Source: Pseudomonadota bacterium (lineage in GTDB: Bacteria; Pseudomonadota; Gammaproteobacteria; Burkholderiales; Burkholderiaceae). From it: a stretch of 27,863 nt of DNA. The translations under genes were made by a program, and so were the position numbers. Below the pieces are notes generated by a model, which saw only the letters and a program-made list of their open reading frames with translations, was not told where the DNA came from and searched no databases. Numbering within the stretch: position 1 is the first letter of the stretch; each line of letters begins with the position of its first letter. The stretch covers positions 1-27,863 of the forward strand of contig JAEZQX010000391.1 of NCBI GenBank assembly GCA_023441105.1, written 5' to 3'. Below are positions 9,924-17,001 of the stretch, piece after piece.

Positions 9924-10367
9924 TCAGGTCGCCGACGGCGCGATCAGCCGCAGCAACGCGCCGACCGCGAGCTCGTATCCCAGGGGGCCCAGCCCGACGA
10001 TCACGCCGGTCGCGGCCTGCGACATCAGCGAGCGCTGGTAGATCTCCTCGCGGCGATGGATGTTGCTGATGTGCAGTTCGATGATCGGACCCGGGAACAT
10101 CTTCAGCGCGTCCAGCACCGGTATCGAGCGGAAGGACAGGCCGGCGGGATTGATCACGATGCCGGCTCCCCGGTCGATGGCTTCATGGATCCAGTCGACC
10201 AGCTGGTGTTCGGCGTTGGTCTGGCGGAACTGGAGCGGATGCTGGCCGGCCGTCCGGCGACAGAGCGACTCGATGTCGGCCAGCGTCGTGGTGCCATAGA
10301 TGTGCGGCTCGCGCGTGCCGAGGCGGTTGAGGTTGGGCCCGTTGAGCACGTAGATCGCCTTCTGCAT
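9924..10367 (-). CDS. aroQ: Type II 3-dehydroquinate dehydratase-like protein with altered active site
   Basis: The 147-residue product has the small flavodoxin-like fold and length of type II dehydroquinases (3-dehydroquinate to 3-dehydroshikimate). Recognisable elements are LNGPNLNRLGTREPHIYG (Asn12, Arg19, Tyr24), INPAG (Asn73), ELHISN (Glu97, His99), Arg106 and the family signature ATGVIVGLGPLGY. The position matching His81 of the Mycobacterium enzyme (numbering from memory) is Phe79, and the one matching Arg112 is Tyr110. The core catalytic Tyr/Arg/His are kept, so activity is plausible, but substrate handling may differ. The ATG at 10367 is set by a very strong GGAGGAGG. It lies 60 bp after dctM and shares a strand with an aroE-like gene, which points to a catabolic rather than biosynthetic role. 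Confidence 0.85.
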   Translation of the reverse strand: MQKAIYVLNGPNLNRLGTREPHIYGTTTLADIESLCRRTAGQHPLQFRQTNAEHQLVDWIHEAIDRGAGIVINPAGLSFRSIPVLDALKMFPGPIIELHISNIHRREEIYQRSLMSQAATGVIVGLGPLGYELAVGALLRLIAPSAT

Positions 10368-10427
10368 CGCATCCTCCTCCTGGGCTCGAGCCCCTGGTGG
10401 CATCTCCTGGCGGCGCCGCGCAGGTTC

Positions 10428-11729
10428 CTAACCCTTGTAGCCGAACAGCCGCGGCAGGTACAGCACCAGGTCCGGGACCAGCACCACCAGCGCCAGCGAG
10501 CCGATCATGACGAACAGGAACGGCATGGTGTCGCGAACCAGGTCGCGCAGCCGCACCTCGGCGATGCGCACCATCACGAACAGCAGCAGCCCGTAGGGCG
10601 GCGTGATCAGCCCGATCATGATGTTCACCACCGCGACGACGCCGAAGTGCACCGGATCGATGCCCAGCGCCTGGGCGGTCGGCAGCAGCACCGGCACGAC
10701 GACCAGCAGGATGGTGGTGCCCTCGAGCAGGCAGCCGAGGACAAGCAGCAGCAGGTTGGCGGCGAGCATGAAGCCGAGCGGCGTGAAGTTCAGCTCGCGC
10801 AACACTACGCTGAGCGATGCCGGGATGTTCTCGGCGGTGACGACATAGTTGAACACCATCGCCCCGGCGATCAGCATGCCGATCGAGGCCGTCATGCGCG
10901 CGCAGCCGAGCAACGCCGCATAGGTATCGCGCAGCGAGATGCTGCGGTAGAGCGCGGCGGAGACCAGCAGCGCATAGGCCGCGGCGACGGCGGCGGCCTC
11001 GGTGGGCGTGGTCACCCCGCCGTAGATGCCGCCCAGCAGGACCACCGGCATCATGAGGGCCGGAAAGGCGCGCCAGGTGATCAGCGGCAGCTCGCGCAGC
11101 GCCACCGGCTGCTCGACCGGGAAGTTGCGCCGCCTGGCGATGAACGCGATCACGCCCATCTGCCCGAGGCCCATCAGCAGGCCGGGGATCATGCCGCCCA
11201 GGAACAGGTAGCCGACCGAGGTGTCGGATACCAGCGCGTAGATCACCATCGGTATCGACGGCGGGATGATCGGGCCGATCACCGAGGATGCCGCCGTCAG
11301 GGCGGCGGCGAAGCTGGCCGTGTACTTGCCGTCCTGCGTCATCATCCGCTGCATGACCTTGCCGGTGCCGGCCGCGTCTGCCAGCGCCGAGCCGGACATG
11401 CCGGCGAAGATGATGCTCTGGACGACGTTGACGTGCGCGAGGCCGCCGCGGAAGCGGCCCACCAGCGCGTCGCAGAAGCGCAGCAGCCGCTCGGTGATGC
11501 TGCCGCTGTTCATGAATTCGGCGGCGAGGATGAACAGCGGGATGGCCAGCAGCACGTAGCTGGTGTACATGCCGTTGAGCAACTGCTCGGCGGCCGTGCC
11601 GACGTCGAAGCCCTTCAGCCAGAGATAGAGGACCGACGCGCCGATCATCGCGTGCCCGATCGGCAGCCCCAGCAGGCTGAGGGAGACGATCGCCAGGATG
11701 CAGAGGGAGAACGGACTCGCCAGGCTCAT
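10428..11729 (-). CDS. dctM: TRAP transporter large permease (DctM)
   Basis: The 433-residue, strongly hydrophobic protein has about twelve membrane segments and the DctM hallmarks: GLPIGHAMIGAS near the N-terminus, IPLFILAAEFMNSG, the gating-type stretch FAGMSGSALADAAGTG, and PIIPPSIPMVIYA. It is the sodium-coupled transport subunit of a tripartite ATP-independent periplasmic transporter in the inner membrane. Its ATG overlaps the dctQ stop in ATGA (11726-11729), so translation is probably coupled. The substrate is set by DctP; the flanking aroE- and aroQ-like genes suggest quinate, shikimate or a related cyclic carboxylate. Confidence 0.93.
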   Translation of the reverse strand: MSLASPFSLCILAIVSLSLLGLPIGHAMIGASVLYLWLKGFDVGTAAEQLLNGMYTSYVLLAIPLFILAAEFMNSGSITERLLRFCDALVGRFRGGLAHVNVVQSIIFAGMSGSALADAAGTGKVMQRMMTQDGKYTASFAAALTAASSVIGPIIPPSIPMVIYALVSDTSVGYLFLGGMIPGLLMGLGQMGVIAFIARRRNFPVEQPVALRELPLITWRAFPALMMPVVLLGGIYGGVTTPTEAAAVAAAYALLVSAALYRSISLRDTYAALLGCARMTASIGMLIAGAMVFNYVVTAENIPASLSVVLRELNFTPLGFMLAANLLLLVLGCLLEGTTILLVVVPVLLPTAQALGIDPVHFGVVAVVNIMIGLITPPYGLLLFVMVRIAEVRLRDLVRDTMPFLFVMIGSLALVVLVPDLVLYLPRLFGYKG

Positions 11730-12244
11730 AGACCCGAGCCGATGGTGGTGGCCTCGGGCTGGTCGGGCGTCCGGCCCCGCAGCAGATGCCACAGCAGCCA
11801 GATGTAGCGCACGATGATCGCGATCGCGAAGATCACGTAGATCGAGTAGAGCCAGTCGAACGGGATCTTGAGGTAGGCGGTCTTCTCGACCTTCATGAAT
11901 TGCACGTAGTCGGCGCTGGCCGGCAGCGACCCGGCATAGAGGACCAGGATGGCGATCGCGGTGACGATGCCCATGAGCCGTCGCATGCGCCGGCCGACCG
12001 CCGAATAAAGGAGGTCGAAACGGACTTCCTCGCTTTCCTTCACCACGAAGGCCGCGCCCCAGAGGACGACCCACAGCCAGGTGATGATGGTCAGCTCCGA
12101 AGTCCAGCCGATCGGGAAGTTGAGCAGGTAGCGGAACACGATCTGGACGAGGAAGGCCACGAACATCACCGCCAGCAAGGCGACGGCGACGTCCTCGGCC
12201 CGCCGGCGCAACCATTCGCCCGCGGCGACGAAGGATTGCCTCAT
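11726..12244 (-). CDS. dctQ: TRAP transporter small permease (DctQ)
   Basis: The 172-residue protein has four predicted membrane helices with the DctQ signature around LVQIVFRYLLNFPIGWTSEL and VVLWGAAFVVKESEEVRFDL. It pairs with DctM in the inner membrane. The ATG at 12244 (MRQSF) has only a weak ribosome binding site but matches the family's usual N-terminus; longer in-frame reads are Arg-rich and unlikely. It lies 52 bp after dctP, a gap that contains the tandem repeat at 12267-12300, and overlaps dctM by 4 bp. Confidence 0.9.
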   Translation of the reverse strand: MRQSFVAAGEWLRRRAEDVAVALLAVMFVAFLVQIVFRYLLNFPIGWTSELTIITWLWVVLWGAAFVVKESEEVRFDLLYSAVGRRMRRLMGIVTAIAILVLYAGSLPASADYVQFMKVEKTAYLKIPFDWLYSIYVIFAIAIIVRYIWLLWHLLRGRTPDQPEATTIGSGL

Positions 12245-12266
12245 GAGCCGGCTCGGCTGGCGGCGG

Positions 12267-12300
12267 CGGGCGCGATGATCACGTCGGGCGCGATGATCAC
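12267..12300. repeat. Tandem direct repeat of 16 bp with 18-bp period
   Basis: CGGGCGCGATGATCAC occurs at 12267-12282 and again at 12285-12300. The second copy covers the dctP stop codon (12297-12299) and the first lies in the dctP-dctQ gap. TGATCA is itself palindromic. It may be a slippage duplication that lengthened the spacer, or an element in the intercistronic mRNA. Confidence 0.7.
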
Positions 12301-13286
12301 TGCAGCGCGTTGATCTTCTCCAGCATCCCCGGCGGCCAGCTCTTGGCGGCGTCGGATGCCAGGTAGGCCTTCTGCGCGTGGTCACGGAAAGCCTTGACAT
12401 CGGGCTCGTAGACCTCGAGCCCCTGCTCCTTGAAGAATTTGGCCAGCTCCGCTTCCTGCTTGAGGTGCTCGGCCGTGCTCCAGTCGATCGCCTTGTCGGC
12501 AGCCGCCTGCACCTTCTTCTGCTGCGCCGGGGTCATGCCGTTCCAGAGCCTCAGGTTCATCGTCAGCAGGTCGAAGCCGACGAGGTGCGACGTCAGGACG
12601 ATCTGCGACATCACCTCGTAGAACTTCATGTTCTGGACGTTGGGCAGCGGATTGTCCTGGCCGTCGATGGCGCCGGTCTGCAGGCCGGTGTAGACCTCGG
12701 GGTAGGCCATGGGCACGGGGTTCGCACCGATCGACTGCCCCAGGAACTGCCAGGCATCGCCGCCGGGCATCCTGAGCTTGACGCCCGCCATGTCCGCCGG
12801 CGTGGCGATCTTCTTCTTCGGCTTGAGGCCGACCTGGCGCGTGCCGAAGAAGGTCGGGCCCAGGATCTTCACGTTCAGCTGGTCCTCCACCATCTTCTTC
12901 ATCTGCGTGCCCAGGTCGCTCGCGAAGAACGCGGTCAGGTGCTTCGCATCGCGAAACAGGTAGGCCGAGGTGAGCAGCGACCAGGCCGGCACCTGCTTGG
13001 AGATGTCCTGCGGCGCGATGTTGCCGATGTCGAGGTTGTTCCGCTGCAGGGCGACCAGTTCCGTGCCCTGCTTGAACAGGCTGCCGTTGTAGAACGGCTC
13101 GAGCTTGAAGTCGGGCTCGATGTCCTTGGCGAACATCTCCGTCATCCGCGCGCGGATGTCGCGATCCGAGAAGACCGCCGCGAAGCGGATGTTCTTTGCC
13201 TGCGCCATGGCCGGGAGGCCGCAGGCGGCAGCCGCCAGCGCGGCGCCTGCCTTGATTGCCGAACGACGATCGATCCTGGTTCTCAT
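12297..13286 (-). CDS. dctP: TRAP transporter substrate-binding protein (DctP)
   Basis: The 329-residue periplasmic receptor delivers a carboxylate to the DctQM membrane complex. The N-terminus (MRTRIDRRSAIKAG, a hydrophobic run, AMAQA) is a signal peptide with an Arg-Arg pair, possibly Tat-compatible. Family features include KLRMPGGDAWQFLG, where the Arg normally pairs with the ligand carboxylate, then NPVPMAYPEVYTGLQTGAID and DGQDNPLPNVQNMKF. The start at 13286 is fixed by GAAGGAGACAAC directly upstream. It is 113 bp downstream of the aroE-like gene; that gap contains three GTCGGGYT-type motifs (plus strand 13321, 13334, 13369) and could hold an internal promoter. The ligand is inferred from neighbours as quinate, shikimate or similar. 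Confidence 0.92.
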   Translation of the reverse strand: MRTRIDRRSAIKAGAALAAAACGLPAMAQAKNIRFAAVFSDRDIRARMTEMFAKDIEPDFKLEPFYNGSLFKQGTELVALQRNNLDIGNIAPQDISKQVPAWSLLTSAYLFRDAKHLTAFFASDLGTQMKKMVEDQLNVKILGPTFFGTRQVGLKPKKKIATPADMAGVKLRMPGGDAWQFLGQSIGANPVPMAYPEVYTGLQTGAIDGQDNPLPNVQNMKFYEVMSQIVLTSHLVGFDLLTMNLRLWNGMTPAQQKKVQAAADKAIDWSTAEHLKQEAELAKFFKEQGLEVYEPDVKAFRDHAQKAYLASDAAKSWPPGMLEKINALQ

Positions 13287-13399
13287 GTTGTCTCCTTCGT
13301 TTGATCCGCCGAGCGCTTCGGTCGGGTTGCCGCGTCGGGCTGTTGGTCGAACTGCTGCCGGATTGCTTGTCGGGTTTCCTGCCGGGATGCCTGGTAAGC

Positions 13400-14257
13400 C
13401 TATGGGTGACCTCCGCTGCCTTCGAGCAGGCGCTTGAAGTGCGCGCGCATCCGCTCGGCGTCGGCCTGGAGCCCGGTGAAGAGCTCGAAGGCGCCGGCCG
13501 CTTGTCCCACCGCCATCGCTCCGCCGTCGACCGTGTCGCAGCCCAGCGACTGCGCCGCCTGCAGCAGCGGTGTCTGCAAGGGAAAGTAGACCACCTCCGA
13601 CACCCACAGGCCGGGTCGCAGCAGCCCTTCCGGCAGCGCCATGCCCGGCAGCTTCGCCATGCCGGTCGGCGTGGCGTGGACCAGCCCGCTGGCGGTCCTC
13701 AGGGCGACGGCCAGATCGTCGGCGCCGGCGACGCGCGCGGCGCCATGAACCTGCGCCAGGCGGCCGACGAGCCCGGCGGCGCGGGTGGCCAGCATGTCAT
13801 GGATCAGCAGGCGGCCGGTGCCCATCTGCAACAGGGCATGGGCGATGGCCGAGCCGGCGCCGCCCGCGCCCACCAGGACGACGCAGGCCAGATCGGCTTG
13901 CGGCAGGGTCCGCTCGAACCCCCAGCGCCAACCGGAGCTGTCGGTGTTGTAGCCGGCCAGCCTGCCGTCGCGGTTGACGATGGTGTTGACCGCGCCGATG
14001 GCACGCGCTTCCGGGGACAACTCGTCCAGCAGCGGGATCACTGCCTGCTTGCAGGGATAGGTGATGTTCAGGCCGGCGAATCCCATGATCCGGGCGGCGC
14101 CGAGCAGCATCGGCAAGGCCTCGACGCCGCTGCCGGTGCGGTCGAGATCGATCGGCTGGTAGTGCAGGCGCAAGCCGTGTCGTGCCGCCTCTTCCACCTG
14201 CATGGCAGGCGTGAGCGAGCCGCCGATGCCGGAGCCGATGAGGCCGGCCAATGCCAT
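13400..14257 (-). CDS. aroE: Quinate/shikimate dehydrogenase (AroE family, catabolic type)
   Basis: From the ATG at 14257 the product is 285 residues of a complete AroE-family NAD(P)-dependent dehydrogenase. Lys70 (NITYPCKQAV) and Asp106 (GYNTDSSGW) form the catalytic pair; VLVGAGGAGSA is the cofactor loop. The substrate-entry motif is SLTPAM, not the biosynthetic SxSPxxHN, and the overall pattern (LNITYPCKQAVIPLLDEL, AFELFTGL) resembles the Corynebacterium quinate/shikimate dehydrogenase as I remember it. It therefore probably oxidises quinate or shikimate for catabolism. The ATG at 14257 has no ribosome binding site. A strong AAGGAG stands eight bases before an in-frame ATC at 14332, which would add 25 residues. 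It heads the minus-strand cluster and diverges from a TetR gene. Confidence 0.9.
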   Translation of the reverse strand: MALAGLIGSGIGGSLTPAMQVEEAARHGLRLHYQPIDLDRTGSGVEALPMLLGAARIMGFAGLNITYPCKQAVIPLLDELSPEARAIGAVNTIVNRDGRLAGYNTDSSGWRWGFERTLPQADLACVVLVGAGGAGSAIAHALLQMGTGRLLIHDMLATRAAGLVGRLAQVHGAARVAGADDLAVALRTASGLVHATPTGMAKLPGMALPEGLLRPGLWVSEVVYFPLQTPLLQAAQSLGCDTVDGGAMAVGQAAGAFELFTGLQADAERMRAHFKRLLEGSGGHP

Positions 14258-14338
14258 GCCACGGCCGGAGCCGGTTGCCGGCGCTGCGGCGGCAAGCGGG
14301 GGGGCTTGCGGGAGCCGGGCGGTGACTGCGATGACTTT

Positions 14339-14346
14339 GTCTCCTT
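14339..14346 (-). promoter_or_regulatory. Strong Shine-Dalgarno with no canonical start at proper spacing
   Basis: The minus strand reads AAGGAGACAAAGTCATCGCA here. AAGGAG (14346-14341) is followed by eight bases and then ATC (14332-14330), in frame with aroE. No ATG, GTG or TTG lies at usable distance in that frame. This suggests a rare ATC start, or a mutated or misread ATG. Confidence 0.5.
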
Positions 14347-14376
14347 GTCGAGGCGCTTGGGCGCCACGATGGCAAT

Positions 14377-14404
14377 CATGTACGATCCAGTTAGTTCACG
14401 TCAA
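14377..14404 (-). promoter_or_regulatory. Candidate aroE-operon promoter in the divergent aroE/tetR region
   Basis: On the minus strand TTGACG (14404-14399) and TACATG (14382-14377) are separated by 16 bases and resemble -35 and -10 boxes. The spacer is unusually AT-rich for this DNA (TGAACTAACTGGATCG) and carries AACT twice in tandem. It lies just before the likely tetR start, so it is a good place for the TetR operator. No clear dyad is seen. Confidence 0.35.
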
Positions 14405-14439
14405 TGCCCGCCCGTGGGATCGCCTGCCGTGTCCCTGCC

Positions 14440-15171
14440 ATGACCCGAGCCACCGACTCGTCGCCCCCCCCGGCCGCGCCGCCGCCCGGGGCGCAGTCCG
14501 CCCAGCCACCGGGCCGCACCCCCGACCCGCTGGCGACGCAGAAGAACATCATCGAGGTCGCCACCCATGAGTTCGCGCGCCATGGCCTCGCGGGGGCGCG
14601 GGTGGACGAGATCGCCGCCAAGACCGACTGCAGCAAGCGGATGATCTACTACTACTTCGGCGACAAGGAGGGCTTGTACCTGAGGGTGCTGGAGGAGGCC
14701 TACCGCCGGGTGCGCAGCATCGAGTCGGGGCTCGACCTCGATCACCTGGAGCCGACCGCGGCCTTGCGCGCGCTGGTCGGCTTCACCTTCGACCATCACC
14801 ATTCCAACGACGACTTCATCCGGCTGGTGATGATCGAGAACATCCACCACGGGGAGTACCTGGCGCGCTCGAGCGTCATCCAGGCGCTCAACGTCGCGGC
14901 CATCGACGTGCTGCAGCGGATCTATGACCGGGGACTCGCCGGCGGGCTGTTCCGCGAGGGCATCACGGCGCTGGACCTGCATTGGCAGATCAGCGCCTTG
15001 TGCTTCTTCAACGTCTCCAACCGCGCCACCTTCTCCCGGATCTTCGACTGCGACCTGGCATCGGCCGAGGCATTGGCGCGGCTCAAGCGCAACGTGACGG
15101 ACACGATCCTGCGCTACGTGCTGCGCGATCCGGCGCAGGCCGCTCCCGAGGCGGCGGGGCGCGGCGGCTAG
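14440..15171 (+). CDS. TetR/AcrR-family transcriptional regulator
   Basis: The 243-residue product has an N-terminal Pro/Ala-rich stretch of about 30 residues, then a TetR helix-turn-helix at roughly 33-80 ([50 protein letters not shown]). The ligand/dimer domain follows, with [20 protein letters not shown]. Regulators of this type usually repress the gene they diverge from and are released by a pathway metabolite. The obvious target is the aroE-TRAP-aroQ cluster, with quinate, shikimate or dehydroshikimate as possible effector (inference). The start is uncertain: the ATG at 14440 is preferred because an ATG at 14404 overlaps the candidate promoter; neither has a clear ribosome binding site. 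The stop shares the palindrome CTAG with the stop of the gene on the other strand. Confidence 0.88.
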   Translation: MTRATDSSPPPAAPPPGAQSAQPPGRTPDPLATQKNIIEVATHEFARHGLAGARVDEIAAKTDCSKRMIYYYFGDKEGLYLRVLEEAYRRVRSIESGLDLDHLEPTAALRALVGFTFDHHHSNDDFIRLVMIENIHHGEYLARSSVIQALNVAAIDVLQRIYDRGLAGGLFREGITALDLHWQISALCFFNVSNRATFSRIFDCDLASAEALARLKRNVTDTILRYVLRDPAQAAPEAAGRGG

Positions 15172-15371
15172 CCTTCGCCCATGCCCTCGGCCGGCTTTGA
15201 CGCGCTGCCGGTTCGCACCTTCTCCTCGATCCGGCGACCGATCTCCCGGTCGACGTTGCGCCAGTACTCGAATGCCCGCTCGAGCACCGCGCCGTGGACG
15301 CCGCCGAGCAGGCTGCCCGCCACCTGGTCGACGATCTGCAACGGCACCTTCGGCCGGTTCACCGGCAACAT
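15168..15371 (-). pseudogene. Short ORF resembling a catalase C-terminal end, possible remnant
   Basis: This 67-codon frame has almost exclusively G or C in third codon positions, as in the real genes here, so it is or was coding. Residues 12-55 ([20 protein letters not shown], then [17 protein letters not shown]) match the pattern I recall for the C-terminal catalase-related domain of haem catalases (xxxIAGxL...VxxRxxxxFxxxDPxYGxxV). The first residues, [10 protein letters not shown], recall the catalase motif LPVNxPKxP. The frame upstream is stopped at about 15444, and no haem or His/Asn active-site region is present. The simplest reading is a catalase gene that lost most of its length. An ATG at 15371 preceded by GGAG could still make a small protein. 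Family assignment is from memory and tentative. Confidence 0.4.
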
Positions 15372-15495
15372 CTCCGCATCGCTCCGTCTGGCCGGCCGAC
15401 GGTCCCGTCCAGCCGCGTTCCGCTGTGCCTTGTATCGCTTCTGTCACACTGCCGGCGCTGCCTTTTCGAAGGCTGCAGTCGCTTCAAGGAATGGG

Positions 15496-16884
15496 ATGAG
15501 CAGCAACGCAGTGAGCGCTCGGCATGGGCAGCCGGCGATGAAACACACCGCCTCCGACCGGTCGGTGTCGGAACCCGGCGACGAGGTCGCCGTGCAGGGC
15601 GAGGGATGCAACCCGGTGGTCGCGCGCCATGCCGGTCACCGCGCCGGCGCCGCGACCGCGACTCCGGTCCGGGTCCGCCAGCCGCGGGTCCTCCTCCTCG
15701 ACGACGACCCGTTGCTGCTCGGGCACCTGGGGCGCATGCTGCGCGAGATGGGCTTCCCGCAGGTCGGCACGGCCGGCAGCGCGGAAGCCGCGTTGATGGT
15801 GCTGCAGCGCCAGCCGAACGCGTTCGATGTGATCGTCTGCGACCTGAACATGCCGCGCATGGACGGGATCGAGTTCCTCAAGATCCTCGACGCGCGCGGC
15901 TTCGACTGCAGCGTGATCCTGCTGAGTGGCGGCGACTCCCGCATCATGCACACGGTGCAAAGGCTGCTGAAGGGCGGCCGCCTGGCGATCCTCGGTTCCA
16001 TTGCCAAGCCGGTCTCACCAGCCGCGATGCAGTCGGCACTGGCGTCCTGGCAACCCGCGAATCCGGCGCCGGCACGGCCGCCGGCCGCACCGTCGATCCG
16101 CGCCGCCGATCTCCATGCCGCGAACCGGCAGGGGCAGTGGGTGCTGCACTATCAGCCCAAGGTGGACGTGCGAGCCGGCAGGCTTGCCGGGGTCGAAGCC
16201 CTGGTGCGCTGGAACCACCCCGAGCACGGCTTGCTCCACCCGGAGTCGTTCATCGCCATGGCGGAGGACTGCGGCGCGATCGATGCGCTGACCGAATGGG
16301 TCCTGCAGGAAGCCATGCGGCAGTTCGGCGAATGGCGGGCCCGCGGGCTGCAGATCCAGATGGCGGTGAACGTCTCGCTCGATGACCTGGGTAAACCCGA
16401 TTTCGCGCGCCGGGTGTCGTCCTTGCTGCAGCAGGCCTGTGCCGCACCGCAGGATGTGATCATCGAGATCACCGAGAGCGGCCTGATCGCGCCCGCCTCC
16501 ACCGCGCTCGAGAATCTGGTGCGCCTGCGCATGCAGCGCTTCGGGCTCTCGATCGACGACTTCGGCACCGGCCACTCCTCGCTTGCCCAGTTGCGCGACG
16601 TGCCGTTCACCGAATTGAAGGTGGATCACAGCTTCGTCCGAAGTGCCCGCAACAACGCCTCGATCCGGCCGATCCTGGAGGGCAGCATCGGCATCGCCAA
16701 GCGGCTCGGCATGCGGTCGGTGGCCGAGGGCGTGGAGACCGAGGACGACTGGCACCTGCTGCGCGAGATCGGCTGCGATCTGGCACAAGGCTACTTCATC
16801 GGCATGCCGATGGCCGCGGCCGAGCTGCCGCGCTGGCTGGAGAGCTGGATCGCGCGAAGCTTCAGGCTGGCGGCCGACGCCTGA
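15496..16884 (+). CDS. Response regulator with EAL c-di-GMP phosphodiesterase domain
   Basis: The 462-residue protein has a receiver domain at about 63-185 and an EAL domain at about 205-455, the architecture of RocR/VieA-type regulators. The receiver has the acidic pair (LLLDDD), phospho-acceptor Asp116 (VIVCDLNMP), Ser144 (LLSGG) and Lys171 (IAKP). The EAL domain keeps all the residues expected for hydrolysis of c-di-GMP to pGpG: Glu234 in EALVRW, Asn in VNVSL, Glu in EITESG, both Asp in IDDFGTGHSS, Lys in ELKVDHSF and Glu in AEGVET. It should therefore be an active, phosphorylation-controlled phosphodiesterase lowering c-di-GMP. The start at 15496 follows AAGGA with five bases between; upstream codons look non-coding. 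The first 60 residues are a disordered extension. No histidine kinase is adjacent. Confidence 0.92.
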   Translation: MSSNAVSARHGQPAMKHTASDRSVSEPGDEVAVQGEGCNPVVARHAGHRAGAATATPVRVRQPRVLLLDDDPLLLGHLGRMLREMGFPQVGTAGSAEAALMVLQRQPNAFDVIVCDLNMPRMDGIEFLKILDARGFDCSVILLSGGDSRIMHTVQRLLKGGRLAILGSIAKPVSPAAMQSALASWQPANPAPARPPAAPSIRAADLHAANRQGQWVLHYQPKVDVRAGRLAGVEALVRWNHPEHGLLHPESFIAMAEDCGAIDALTEWVLQEAMRQFGEWRARGLQIQMAVNVSLDDLGKPDFARRVSSLLQQACAAPQDVIIEITESGLIAPASTALENLVRLRMQRFGLSIDDFGTGHSSLAQLRDVPFTELKVDHSFVRSARNNASIRPILEGSIGIAKRLGMRSVAEGVETEDDWHLLREIGCDLAQGYFIGMPMAAAELPRWLESWIARSFRLAADA

Positions 16885-16919
16885 GGGAAGACCCGCATCC
16901 GTCGCCGGCATCCTGGCGA

Positions 16920-16948
16920 TTGTGGCGAAGGGGGAAGGCTTCTACATT
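16920..16948 (+). promoter_or_regulatory. Candidate sigma-70 promoter of the tctCBA genes
   Basis: TTGTGG (16920-16925) and TACATT (16943-16948) are separated by 17 bases and lie about 55 bp before the tctC ATG. They match the -35 and -10 consensus in part only. Confidence 0.4.
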
Positions 16949-17001
16949 AACGAATCCGCCAGGCGAGAATCGCCGGCGTGCCCCACGAGGAGACGACACA
17001 G

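Noticed and set aside
9564..11807. 747-codon plus-strand frame across SDR, aroQ and dctM
   Set aside because: Antisense to three clear genes; composition (Gln/His/Arg/Asp) is typical of a shadow frame.
13321..13376. GTCGGGYT motifs (13321, 13334, 13369) before dctP as an operator
   Set aside because: Irregular spacing (13 and 35 bp) and a G+C-rich background make chance occurrence likely; mentioned only in the dctP entry.
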